Positions 19,281 to 28,271 of a DNA stretch of 64,000 bases are shown here, one piece after another; the first letter of the stretch is position 1, and every line of letters starts with the position of its first letter. Below the pieces are notes generated by a model. That model was not told the origin of the DNA, ran no database searches, and saw nothing but the letters and a program-made list of their open reading frames with translations. A program made the translations under genes and the position numbers. Source of the stretch: Thiodiazotropha sp037384425. Its GTDB lineage: Bacteria > Pseudomonadota > Gammaproteobacteria > Chromatiales > Chromatiaceae. The stretch is from NCBI GenBank assembly GCA_037384425.1, contig JARROA010000017.1:1-64000 (forward strand), written 5' to 3'.

Positions 19281-20585
19281 ATGATGACAGCGCCGACCTA
19301 TAATATCTTCGTCGTCGGCCTTGACGATGTTCACTTGGCCCAGCTGAAGGCGCTGCCGGATGCCGAGAACTACCGTTTCCATGCCCTCTACACCCATGCC
19401 GAACTGAAACAGCAGGATCACTTTCCCGTTGCCATGCTGCTCGATGAGGGGATTGATCGGCTAAAGGCCTGTCCGGAACAGATCGACGCGGTCGTCGGTT
19501 ACTGGGATTTCCCGGTCAGCACCCTGTTGCCCCTGTTGCGCGAGGCGATCGGCCTACCCACAACCTCGCTGGAGAGCGTGCTCAAATGCGAGCACAAGTA
19601 CTGGAGTCGTGTGCTGCAACGCGAAGTGATTCCCGAGTACATTCCGCCATTCGCCGCAGTCGATCCTTTTGCGGAGGATGTGCTGGTCAGGCCTCCGCTT
19701 CCATTTCCTTTCTGGCTTAAACCTGTGAAATCCTTATTGTCCCACCTGGGTTTCCGGGTGGAAGATCATGACGCATTACGACGGGCTATTCGTGAAGTTC
19801 GTGCCGGTATCTCACGTTATGCAGTGCCCTTCAATAGGATCCTGCAATACGCGAAGTTGCCGCCGGAAATTATGAAAGTCGACGGCCATTACTGTATCGC
19901 TGAGGCGATTATCTCCGAAGGCAGGCAGTGCACTCTCGAGGGTTATGTCTGGCGAGGCGATGTCGTGGTTTACGGGGTGGTGGATTCCCTGCGCGACGGT
20001 CCCGCCGGCTCCTCTTTCTCCCGCTATCAGTACCCGTCGACCCTGCCCGTAACGGTCATCGACCGTATGCGCGATATCTGCCGGCGATTCATGCGCCACA
20101 TCGGTTACCGCGACGCGCCTTTCAATATCGAGTTCTACTGGGACGAACGTAATGATCGGATCTGGCTGCTCGAGATCAATACCCGCATCTCCAAGTCACA
20201 CGCACCGCTGTTTTACATGGTCGACGGCTGTTATCACCACAAGATCATGCTGGACCTGGCTCTGCAGCGGGCTCCAGAGCTGCCCCATCGCCAGGGGGCG
20301 TTTGCCTGTGCAGCCAAATTCATGTTGCGCAGGTTTGAGGATGCGTTTGTCACGCGGGTGCCATCGGCCGAAGAGATTCGGCGGCTGGAAGGCGATCATC
20401 CCGGCGTCACCATCCAAATCGAGGTGGAGGAGGGGATGCGCCTCTCCTCGTTGAGGGATCAGGACAGCTATAGTTATGAGGTGGCGGTGATATTTGTCGG
20501 TGCGCACAGCGAGGCTGAACTCGAGGCGATCTATGGCCGCGTTGTCGAGCGCCTGCCCCTTGAGTTTTCATCGCCAAGGTCCTGA
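19281..20585 (+). CDS. ATP-grasp family enzyme
   Basis: 434 residues from ATG 19281; the upstream in-frame start lacks support. The N-terminal part is a Rossmann-like pre-ATP-grasp domain (YNIFVVGLDDVHLAQLKALP). The ATP-grasp core has the lysine strand FWLKPVKSLLSHLGF, a glutamate-bearing IAEAIISEGRQCTLEGYVW and the metal-binding IWLLEINTRISKSHAP. The family joins a carboxylate to an amine or similar group using ATP. The gene is followed 30 bases later by a CocE-type hydrolase on the same strand, so they probably form an operon. The substrate is unknown; an amino-acid or peptide ligase is the best guess. Confidence 0.85.
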   Translation: MMTAPTYNIFVVGLDDVHLAQLKALPDAENYRFHALYTHAELKQQDHFPVAMLLDEGIDRLKACPEQIDAVVGYWDFPVSTLLPLLREAIGLPTTSLESVLKCEHKYWSRVLQREVIPEYIPPFAAVDPFAEDVLVRPPLPFPFWLKPVKSLLSHLGFRVEDHDALRRAIREVRAGISRYAVPFNRILQYAKLPPEIMKVDGHYCIAEAIISEGRQCTLEGYVWRGDVVVYGVVDSLRDGPAGSSFSRYQYPSTLPVTVIDRMRDICRRFMRHIGYRDAPFNIEFYWDERNDRIWLLEINTRISKSHAPLFYMVDGCYHHKIMLDLALQRAPELPHRQGAFACAAKFMLRRFEDAFVTRVPSAEEIRRLEGDHPGVTIQIEVEEGMRLSSLRDQDSYSYEVAVIFVGAHSEAELEAIYGRVVERLPLEFSSPRS

Positions 20586-20615
20586 ACGAGCAAGCGGCAG
20601 GGGCGCTGAGACACG

Positions 20616-22640
20616 ATGCACGTCGTCACTGATTTTCCCAACAAGATTCGTACCATCGAGAACCTCTGGATACCGGTCGCTGGCGGTCTTCGCCTGGCCG
20701 CGCGCGTGTGGCTTCCGGACACGGCCGAGCGGGATCCGGTTCCGGCCATTCTCGAGTACATTCCCTATCGGAAGCGCGATTCGACCCGCGTCCGCGACGA
20801 CAGGATGCATGGCTACTTTGCAGGTCACGGTTATGCTTGCGTGCGCGTCGATATTCGCGGTAGTGGCGATTCGGAGGGGGTGCTCGAGGATGAGTACCTG
20901 TCGACTGAGTTGCGTGACGGCTACGACATCATCCAATGGCTCAGCGAGCAGCACTGGTGCAACGGCAGGGTCGGCATGATCGGCATCTCATGGGGTGGTT
21001 TCAACGGTTTGCAGATTGCGGCGATGCAGCCGCCGGCGCTGAACGCGGTGATCAGCGCCTGCTCGACCGATGACCGCTACACAGACGATGTCCACCATAT
21101 GGGAGGCTGCCTGCTGGGCGACAATCTCTCCTGGGCCTCGACCATGTTCGCCTACAATTCGCTGCCGCCCGATCCCGAGGTGGTGGGGGAGGATTGGCGG
21201 GACAGGTGGCTACAGCGGCTCAGTGGGAGCGGCCCCTGGCTCGAAAAATGGCTGCGCCATCAGCGCCGGGACGACTATTGGCGGCATGGCTCTATCTGTG
21301 AGGATTGGTCGGCGGTGCGCTGTCCGGTGATGGCGGTCAGCGGTTGGGCCGACGGCTACTCGAACGCGGTGTTCCGTCTGCTGGAACATCTCCGGGTGCC
21401 CCGGCTTGGGCTGGTCGGTCCTTGGAGTCACAAGTATCCCCATCAGGGCATACCGGGACCGGCGATCGGATTTCTCCAGGAGTGCCTGCGCTGGTGGGAC
21501 CACTGGCTCAAGGACGAAGAGACGGGGATCATGCGGGAGCCCATGCTGCGTGCCTGGATGCAGGACAGTGCGCCACCCACCACCTACTATCATGAGCGTC
21601 CGGGGCGCTGGGTCGGGGAGCCGGATTGGCCTTCGACGAATATCGCCAGATTGGATTATGCGCTCAATTGGCCGAGTCTGTTGGAGACCGATCGGGAAGC
21701 GCTGGTGGAGCGTGAACTGGGAATCCGATCGCCATTGAGTGTCGGTCTGTTCGCCGGTAAATGGTGCTCCTATGCGGCAACCCCGGACTTGCCGCACGAT
21801 CAACGGGAAGAGGACGGGGGCGCCTTGGTGTTCACCAGTCACCCCCTTGAGGAGCGGCTCGAGATGCTCGGTGCGGCCTGTGTCGAGCTGGAGATCAAGG
21901 CGGATCGCCCGGTCGCTATGGTGGCAGTCCGACTGTCCGATGTGGCGGCTGACGACAAGGCGACCCGGGTCACCTACGGCCTGTTGAATCTGACCCATCG
22001 CGACGGCAGTGAAGCGCCAACTTCCCTGGAGACAGACGTCTTCTATCGCGTCGGGATCAAACTCAACGACGTTGCCTACGCTTTTCCTCCCGGGCATCGG
22101 ATTCGTCTGTCACTCTCCACCTCATACTGGCCGCTGGCCTGGCCCCCGCCGGAACCGGTCTGTCTGTCGTTGCGGACTGCCGTAAGCAACCTGTCGATGC
22201 CGGTCCGCGTCAGCGATCACGAGAGCGACCGGCGGATCGCTTTCGCGGAGGCCGAAGGCGCGGCAGCGACAGCGGTGCGTCAAGTCACCGAGCCACATCA
22301 TAACTGGCGGGTCATTCGTGATCTGGCCGAAGACAGGTCCACGCTCGAGGTGATCAACGACAACGGGACCGTCTACCTGGAAGCGATCGATCTGGAGATG
22401 CAGCGCAAAGCACTCGAGTGGTATCGCTATCAGGGTGACGACTTCTCCTCGGTGCAGGGGGAGACACTGTGGGAGCGCGGTTTTCGGCGGAGGGACTGGT
22501 GGGTGCGAACGGTAACACGGACATTGCTGTCGTCCACACCGTGCGAATTCGTGATCCATGCCGAACTCGATGCCTATGAAAGCGACCGACGTATCTTCTC
22601 GCAGAACTGGGATTTCAGGATTCCACGGGATCTCGTTTAA
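20616..22640 (+). CDS. CocE/NonD family hydrolase (X-Pro dipeptidyl-peptidase-like)
   Basis: 674 residues with no signal peptide. The alpha/beta-hydrolase domain starts IPVAGGLRLAARVWLP, then YIPYRKRD and VRVDIRGSGDSEG. The nucleophile elbow GISWGG puts the catalytic serine at residue 125. VSGWADGYSN and VGPWSHKYPHQG give the likely Asp and His. The C-terminal 250 residues form the jelly-roll domain of this family. Members hydrolyse esters or amides, such as cocaine, glutaryl-7-ACA and alpha-amino acid esters. The pairing with an ATP-grasp enzyme suggests opposite or consecutive steps on an amide-linked metabolite. Confidence 0.88.
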   Translation: MHVVTDFPNKIRTIENLWIPVAGGLRLAARVWLPDTAERDPVPAILEYIPYRKRDSTRVRDDRMHGYFAGHGYACVRVDIRGSGDSEGVLEDEYLSTELRDGYDIIQWLSEQHWCNGRVGMIGISWGGFNGLQIAAMQPPALNAVISACSTDDRYTDDVHHMGGCLLGDNLSWASTMFAYNSLPPDPEVVGEDWRDRWLQRLSGSGPWLEKWLRHQRRDDYWRHGSICEDWSAVRCPVMAVSGWADGYSNAVFRLLEHLRVPRLGLVGPWSHKYPHQGIPGPAIGFLQECLRWWDHWLKDEETGIMREPMLRAWMQDSAPPTTYYHERPGRWVGEPDWPSTNIARLDYALNWPSLLETDREALVERELGIRSPLSVGLFAGKWCSYAATPDLPHDQREEDGGALVFTSHPLEERLEMLGAACVELEIKADRPVAMVAVRLSDVAADDKATRVTYGLLNLTHRDGSEAPTSLETDVFYRVGIKLNDVAYAFPPGHRIRLSLSTSYWPLAWPPPEPVCLSLRTAVSNLSMPVRVSDHESDRRIAFAEAEGAAATAVRQVTEPHHNWRVIRDLAEDRSTLEVINDNGTVYLEAIDLEMQRKALEWYRYQGDDFSSVQGETLWERGFRRRDWWVRTVTRTLLSSTPCEFVIHAELDAYESDRRIFSQNWDFRIPRDLV

Positions 22641-22721
22641 GTCGAATCTTGGTACCACTGCCGAAGCGGGGCCGGGTGTGCGCGTTCCAAGATGAAGCCG
22701 TTTCAGGGTCAGGCTGGTGAT

Positions 22722-22743
22722 GGTGCGGCAAGCCGCACCCTAC
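22722..22743. repeat. Palindromic repeat, GGTGCGGC family
   Basis: GGTGCGGC-AA-GCCGCACC followed by CTAC, half of the larger inverted repeat seen at 13451-13509. It lies between the convergent hydrolase and CsiV-like genes. Confidence 0.85.
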
Positions 22744-22810
22744 ACTTCGGTCAGGGCATAAGTTGGGGCTCTACCCAACCGACATCCGTCCCGGTTCCAA
22801 GACAGGACGC

Positions 22811-23608
22811 TTACTGTTGATTGGTGGCGGGTTCCGGTTGAGTCGGCTGGGCCGCCTCAGAGGAGCCAGGTGGCTCAGTTGGCGGTGTTGTCTCCATAAC
22901 CTCGGGTTCCAGCTCGGGCTCCGGCACCGGCGGCTCATAGCGCTCTGCCTGCACCAGCACGCCCAGTACCGGATGGTCGAGGTAGTGCAGCTTGCCGCTG
23001 CGCATGCGCCGGGTGGTGTGCAGTCGATAGCTGCGGATAGCCGGGCCCATGAAGTAATCGTCTCCCTCAGCGGGGGTGACCGGCAGGCGCAGCAACAGGT
23101 CGGTCTCCATATGCAGATAGCGTTTCACACCGAACTTCAGGGTACCCTCCAGCTTGGGGGGATTGTAATCGCTGGGCTCCCCTGAGTCGGGGGGCAGATA
23201 GAGATAGAGAGACTGGGCCTGTTCCGGATCGACCACCTGCTGGCGCCAGGCCACGTGATAGAGGGGACGGTAGTTGCGTGAATTGCGGAACGCGGTCCAG
23301 ATGTTGCCCAGCCGCCGTTGCGCCTTCGGCAGGGGGCGATAGGGAATCGGCAGATCGCCGCGCAGGGTGGCGCTGCCCCGAGTGTCGAAGGAGATGGCGT
23401 TCTCGAACGAAGGCGCCCCCGGATCGTTCGGCCAGGCCTCGGTGGAGCCGGCCCCCTTGTCGATGCGCCGGAAGACCAGGACCTCGAACTCGTACCAGGG
23501 TGGCTCGGCATTGGCCTCTGTCTCTTCAGCCGGCAGGCTGGCGGGCAGGCTCAGCAGCAGACCGAGGGCGAGGGCGGAACAGGCAACTGTCAGAAATCGA
23601 TACATCAT
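22811..23608 (-). CDS. CsiV-family periplasmic protein
   Basis: 265 residues. A signal peptide (MMYRFLTVACSALALGLLLS, ending near SLPA) leads to a domain with WYEFEVLVFRRID, SRNYRPLYHVAWRQQV, GTLKFGVKRYLHMETDLLL and MRSGKLHYLDHPVLGVLV. These match the CsiV family, known from Vibrio cholerae as a peptidoglycan-binding partner needed for LpoA-dependent cell-wall synthesis. The tail is rich in Pro, Glu and Thr. It lies 7 bases after mfd on the same strand, the usual neighbour of csiV in gammaproteobacteria. Confidence 0.8.
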   Translation of the reverse strand: MMYRFLTVACSALALGLLLSLPASLPAEETEANAEPPWYEFEVLVFRRIDKGAGSTEAWPNDPGAPSFENAISFDTRGSATLRGDLPIPYRPLPKAQRRLGNIWTAFRNSRNYRPLYHVAWRQQVVDPEQAQSLYLYLPPDSGEPSDYNPPKLEGTLKFGVKRYLHMETDLLLRLPVTPAEGDDYFMGPAIRSYRLHTTRRMRSGKLHYLDHPVLGVLVQAERYEPPVPEPELEPEVMETTPPTEPPGSSEAAQPTQPEPATNQQ

Positions 23609-23615
23609 CTTGGGT

Positions 23616-26600
23616 TCAGTCCGTCAGGGTGTCGAGCAGGTCGTTGATCTTTCCGACCCGTCTCTGCGGAGGATCCAGGTCTGCGATGTAACGTAGCTTA
23701 TCACCTCCCTCCAGGCGGTAGGTATTGGGCCGGCTCTGGATCAGTGCGATCAGCTTCCCAGGATCCACATTGGGTGCCTCCTCGAACAGCAGGCGCGCGC
23801 CTTTGGGGCCGGCCTCGATCTTGCGGATGCCGAGCGGATGGGCGCGCAGCTTCAGCTCAGTTATGGCGAACAGGTTCTTGGCCGCCTCCGGCAGCAGGCC
23901 GAAGCGGTCGATCATCTCCACCTGCAGTTCCCGCAGCTCTTCGCTATTGCTGGCGCTGGCGATGCGCTTGTAGAGCACCAGCCGGCTGTGCACGTCGGGC
24001 AGGTAGTCCTCGGGCAGCAGGGCGGGGATGTTGAGCTCGATTTCGGTGCCGTGGTCCAGCGGGCGGTCGAGCTCCGGCTGGCGGCCCGCCTTGAGCGCGG
24101 CCACCGCCCGCTCCAGCAGCTCGGTGTAGAGGGAGAAGCCGATCTCCTGGATCTGGCCGCTTTGCTCCTCGCCCAGCAGTTCGCCGGCGCCGCGGATCTC
24201 CAGATCGTGGGTGGCCAGGGTGAATCCGGCTCCTAGATCCTCCAATGACTCAATAGCTTCCAGGCGTTTCTTTGCGTCGCTTGTCATGCTGGCGGCAGGG
24301 GGTGTCAGCAGATAGGCGTAGGCCCGGTGATGGGAGCGCCCGACCCGGCCACGAATCTGGTGCAATTGGGCCAGCCCCAGCTTGTCGGCCCGGTTGATGA
24401 TCATGGTGTTGGCACTGGGCACGTCGATGCCGCTCTCCACGATGGTGGTGCAGACCAGCAGGCTGAAGCGCTGGTGGTAGAAGTCGCGCATGATGCCCTC
24501 GAGCTTGCGTTCGCGCATCTGGCCGTGGGCCACCTGCAGGCGGATGCCGGGCAGCAGCGCCTCCAGCCGCTCGGCCATGTTGTCGATGGTCTTCACCTCG
24601 TTGTGCAGGAAGTAGATCTGGCCGCCGCGTTTGAGCTCGCGCTGGCAGGCCTCGACGATCAGACTGTCGCTCCAGGGACTGACGAAGGTCTTGATCGGGT
24701 GGCGCAGGGCCGGCGGGGTGGCGATGATGGAGAGGTCGCGCATGCCCGACATGGCCATGTTGAGGGTGCGCGGGATCGGCGTTGCGGTCAGGGTCAGCAG
24801 GTCGACCTCGCTGCGCAGGGACTTCAGCCGCTCCTTGTGGCGCACGCCGAAGCGGTGTTCCTCGTCGATGATCACCAGCCCCAGGTTCTTGAACTTGATA
24901 CCCTCGGAAAGCAGCTTGTGGGTGCCGACCACGATGTCGATGGTGCCGTTAGCCAGTCCGTCGATCACCTTCTGTTGCTGGGCCCCGCTGCGAAAGCGCG
25001 ACAGGCTCTCCACCTTCACCGGCCAGTCGGCGAAGCGGTCGGAGAAGTTCTGGAAGTGCTGCTGGGCCAGCAGGGTGGTGGGCACCAGCACCGCCACCTG
25101 GCGGTTGCCCTGGGTGGCGACGAAGGCGGCGCGCATGGCCACCTCGGTCTTGCCGAAGCCCACATCACCACAGACCACCCGGTCCATCGGTTGCGGCGAC
25201 TCCATGTCGGCCAGCACCGCCTCGATGGTCTGCAGCTGGTCCGGCGTCTCCTCGAACTCGAAGGAGGCGGCGAAGGCCTGGTACTCCGCATCCGGGGCGG
25301 GGAAGGCGACACCCTGGCGGGCGGCGCGGCGGGCGTAGATCTCCAGCAGCTCGGCGGCCACGTCGCGGATCTGCTTGGCCGCCTTGCGCTTGGTCTTCTC
25401 CCACTGGTCGCCGCCGAGGCGGTGCAGGGGGGCGTTCTCCGGCGAGGCGCCGGCATAGCGGCTGATCAGGTGCAGCGACGAGACCGGCACGTAGAGCTTG
25501 TCTCCCTTGGCGTACTCCAGAGCCAGGAACTCGGTGGTCATACCGCCCACCTCCAGCGTCTGCAGCCCCAGATAGCGCCCGACGCCGTGGTCCTCGTGCA
25601 CCACCGGCGCGCCGATATGCAGCTCGGTGAGGTTGCGCACGATCTGGTCCGGGTCCTGCACCGCCTTGCGCCGGCGTCGTTCCTGGCGCACCCGCTCGCC
25701 GTAGAGCTGGGTCTCGGTGATCAGCGCGATGCCGGCATCCGCCAGCCACAGTCCCTGTTCCAGCCTGGCCACGCAGAGACCGATCGGATCCCGGGCATCC
25801 AGGAAGGCGTGCCAACTGTCGAAGACCCTGGGCCGGATCTGCAGGTCCTGCAGCGCGGCCTGTAGCATTTCGCGCCGGCCGGCGCTCTCAGCCACGAAGA
25901 GTACACGCGGCGACTGCTCCGAGAGGAAACGCTTGAGGGCGGCGGCCGGCTCGCTGCCGCGGGCCTGGAAGGCGACCGGCGGCGGCAGCCGGGTCTGGAA
26001 GTTGACGGCCTCGGCATAGCCTTTGGCCCGTTGTGCCAGCTCATGGCTGCTGAGTTGGACGGATTGTCCCTGTTTCAGATTGGCGACCAGCTCCTCCGGC
26101 TGCAGGTAGAGCCGTTCGGGCGGCAGCAGGGGGCGCTCGATGTCGTGGCGTCGCGATTCGTAGCGCTGGCCCACATCGTCGATGAAGCGGTCGGCCTGTT
26201 CGCGGACATCGTCGAACTGCAGCAGCAGGCTATCGGCGGGCAGGTAGTCGAACAGGGTCGCTGTCTGTTCGAAGAACAGTGGCAGGTAGTATTCGACACC
26301 GCTCGGGGCCTTGCCGTCGGAGACGTCGCCATAGATCAGGCTCTGCTGCAGGTCGCCCTCGAACTGTATGCGATAGTTGCGGCGGAACAGGGCGATGCCC
26401 GTCTCGTCGAGGGGGAATTCGCGGGCCGGCAGCATCTCGATGCGATCCAGTTTTTCCGCCGAGCGCTGGGTATCCGGATCGAAACTGCGGATGGTGTCGA
26501 CCTCGTCATCGAACAGGTCGATACGGTAGGGTACCCGACTGCCCATGGGGAAGATGTCGATCAGCGATCCCCGCACCGCGAACTCGCCATGGGAGAGAAC

Positions 26601-27092
26601 CTGGGAGACGCACTGGTAGCCGCCCCGTTCGAGGCGGGAGCGGGTCTGCTCCAGATCGAGCCGCTGTCCCCGTTCAACCAGCAGGCTGTGAGTCTCCAGA
26701 AAGGCCTGGGGCGGCAGCCGCTGCATCAGGGTCGAGACAGGGGTCACCAGTACGCCCCGTTTACTGCGCGGCAGGCGGTAGAGGGTCAACAGGCGTTGGG
26801 AGATCAGCTCTGGGAGCGGCGAGAAGAGATCATATGGCAGGGTCTCCCAGTCAGGGAAGTTGATCACCGGCACCCCAGCGTCGCCGAGGAAGAAGCGCAG
26901 TTCACGCTCCAGCCGGGTGGCCGACTGTACGTCCTGCGCCACCACCAGCAGCAGCCCCGGGGCTTTGAGCGCCGCATTGGCGATCGCCAGTGCACCTCCG
27001 CAGCCGTAGAGCTGACCCCACTGCAGGCGCTCGTCGGTGGCCCTGGGCAGTGGAGGCTCGAAAGGTGTGGCGATGGCGGCGTGTTGGCTCAT
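23616..27092 (-). CDS. mfd: Transcription-repair coupling factor
   Basis: 1158 residues from ATG 27092; an in-frame TTG 45 bases upstream is less likely. Mfd removes RNA polymerase stalled at DNA lesions and recruits UvrA. In order are the UvrB-like N-terminal part (VPVINFPDWETLPYDLFSP), the RNA-polymerase-interacting domain (GAPVVHEDHGVGRYLGL), the helicase motor with GDVGFGKTEVAMR as Walker A and VIIDEEHRFGVRHKE as Walker B, TATPIPRTL, and QIRGRVGRS as motif VI. The C-terminal regulatory domain follows. Length is normal for the family. Confidence 0.98.
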   Translation of the reverse strand: MSQHAAIATPFEPPLPRATDERLQWGQLYGCGGALAIANAALKAPGLLLVVAQDVQSATRLERELRFFLGDAGVPVINFPDWETLPYDLFSPLPELISQRLLTLYRLPRSKRGVLVTPVSTLMQRLPPQAFLETHSLLVERGQRLDLEQTRSRLERGGYQCVSQVLSHGEFAVRGSLIDIFPMGSRVPYRIDLFDDEVDTIRSFDPDTQRSAEKLDRIEMLPAREFPLDETGIALFRRNYRIQFEGDLQQSLIYGDVSDGKAPSGVEYYLPLFFEQTATLFDYLPADSLLLQFDDVREQADRFIDDVGQRYESRRHDIERPLLPPERLYLQPEELVANLKQGQSVQLSSHELAQRAKGYAEAVNFQTRLPPPVAFQARGSEPAAALKRFLSEQSPRVLFVAESAGRREMLQAALQDLQIRPRVFDSWHAFLDARDPIGLCVARLEQGLWLADAGIALITETQLYGERVRQERRRRKAVQDPDQIVRNLTELHIGAPVVHEDHGVGRYLGLQTLEVGGMTTEFLALEYAKGDKLYVPVSSLHLISRYAGASPENAPLHRLGGDQWEKTKRKAAKQIRDVAAELLEIYARRAARQGVAFPAPDAEYQAFAASFEFEETPDQLQTIEAVLADMESPQPMDRVVCGDVGFGKTEVAMRAAFVATQGNRQVAVLVPTTLLAQQHFQNFSDRFADWPVKVESLSRFRSGAQQQKVIDGLANGTIDIVVGTHKLLSEGIKFKNLGLVIIDEEHRFGVRHKERLKSLRSEVDLLTLTATPIPRTLNMAMSGMRDLSIIATPPALRHPIKTFVSPWSDSLIVEACQRELKRGGQIYFLHNEVKTIDNMAERLEALLPGIRLQVAHGQMRERKLEGIMRDFYHQRFSLLVCTTIVESGIDVPSANTMIINRADKLGLAQLHQIRGRVGRSHHRAYAYLLTPPAASMTSDAKKRLEAIESLEDLGAGFTLATHDLEIRGAGELLGEEQSGQIQEIGFSLYTELLERAVAALKAGRQPELDRPLDHGTEIELNIPALLPEDYLPDVHSRLVLYKRIASASNSEELRELQVEMIDRFGLLPEAAKNLFAITELKLRAHPLGIRKIEAGPKGARLLFEEAPNVDPGKLIALIQSRPNTYRLEGGDKLRYIADLDPPQRRVGKINDLLDTLTD

Positions 27093-27189
27093 TTGGGGTG
27101 GCGACTTCTGAAAACCGGCGATTGTCGCACAACTCAACGGATGGGTCAGGTCGGGATGGCGGGGGGCGAGTCATTTGAGGGTGGTGATT

Positions 27190-27283
27190 GGTGGGGCTGG
27201 GCCCCACCGAAATGGACAATAAACGCTACCAGCCTCAATGTTCGGATAAAAACGGCAAAGATTTCGGTGCGGCAAGCCGCACC
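27190..27283. repeat. Repeat cluster between mfd and the next gene
   Basis: A GGTGGGGC-TGG-GCCCCACC hairpin (27190-27208) is followed by the GGTGCGGC-AA-GCCGCACC palindrome at 27266-27283. The DNA between them (AATG, then TTCGGATAA) recurs in modified form near 28080, so the unit is longer than the palindromes. Confidence 0.7.
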
Positions 27284-27293
27284 ATGGATCCTC

Positions 27294-27857
27294 CTACAGA
27301 GGCGTTAATATCAGGCCGCTATCGGGAAACGCCGCTTCAAGCGGCATGCCCCAGAGGGTCCGGGTCATGGACTGTTTGTAGGCCTCCAGCTGCGCCTTGT
27401 CCGCTTCAGTGGCCGGCGTCTTATCGATCTTGTCGAGCAGCTGCAGGAATTGGGGCGGCACGATGCCGTCGGCGAGTTGCAGGCTGAGCTCGGTGGTGTC
27501 GTCGCTCAGGTGCCAGCGGTAGGCCATGTCGCCGACACAACGGGCTTCGCGCGGGCCGCCCTCGAGGCTGAAACGTCCGTCGCTGACGCAGCCCGTTACC
27601 AGCTCCAGGGTGTCACGTACGCCGGGGCCCGGATGGCCGCTGACCACCTGCAGCCTGTTGCGATCCCAGAGTCGTTGCCGCGAGAGAAGGGGGGCGGCGC
27701 GCTGCAGCATGCGAAAGGCCAGGGCGCAGCCCCAGTAGCTGTTGCCCCGATGGAAGTCGAGCGCCTGGGCATAGCTGAAGCACAGTATCCGGCCGCCATC
27801 GGCGATTTCCAGGCGGGTGGGCTGATCGGTGGGGACCAGGCCGGGGTGGTCGGTCAT
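27294..27857 (-). CDS. Conserved hypothetical protein, weakly FmdE-like
   Basis: 187 residues, soluble, no signal peptide. The segment GNSYWGCALAFRMLQRAAPLL with a later LELVTGCVSDGRFSLEGG recalls the HGH-type and TGC motifs of FmdE-like proteins (formylmethanofuran dehydrogenase subunit E family). Most of the metal-binding cysteines of that family are absent, however. The gene stands alone, flanked on both sides by dispersed repeats. The coding call is fairly safe because the frame is the longest here and its composition fits; the function is unknown. Confidence 0.65.
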   Translation of the reverse strand: MTDHPGLVPTDQPTRLEIADGGRILCFSYAQALDFHRGNSYWGCALAFRMLQRAAPLLSRQRLWDRNRLQVVSGHPGPGVRDTLELVTGCVSDGRFSLEGGPREARCVGDMAYRWHLSDDTTELSLQLADGIVPPQFLQLLDKIDKTPATEADKAQLEAYKQSMTRTLWGMPLEAAFPDSGLILTPL

Positions 27858-27924
27858 TCGGGTCGGTCTCCTGGTGGGGGATTGCCTGCTGACACCCTAC
27901 GACGATTCTTGTCGATAGCAAAGT

Positions 27925-28170
27925 GACGGGTGGGGCAGGGCACGACCCTACCCTACCCAGGTAAGACGGTTGGGTGCGATCAGGATTCTCGGTGGGACAG
28001 GGTCCCGCCCAACATTCAGTTCAAGCGGTAGGGTGGGGGGCCTGCCCCATCGATACAGGCAATGACAATCCCCGTCCCGATGTGCGGATAACATAGGGAA
28101 AGTTACCGGCGCGGTAAGCCGCGCCCACCTGCGATTCGTGCGTAGGGTGCGGCTTGCCGCACCGCTTCCC
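27925..28170. repeat. Dense cluster of palindromic repeats in a 414-base gap
   Basis: The gap 27858-28271 has no gene. It contains GGTGGGGCAGGGC-type, GGTGGGACAGGGTCCCGCCC-type and GTAGGGTGGGGGGC-type hairpins. A degenerate GGCGCGG-TAAG-CCGCGCC follows, and then a perfect GGTGCGGC-TT-GCCGCACC at 28146-28163. It looks like repeated insertion of related short elements. Confidence 0.7.
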
Positions 28171-28271
28171 GTTTCGGCACTTGTCGCCTTGCGTTCGCTT
28201 CGGGGCCTGTTTAGTGTAGGCCCCCGGCGGCACAAGCTGTTCACGCACTTCATGCTCAGGAGGTATTTTCG

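Noticed and set aside
24327..27308. Two long plus-strand frames (512 and 425 codons) opposite mfd
   Set aside because: They mirror the Mfd helicase coding strand at high G+C and carry no domain of their own.
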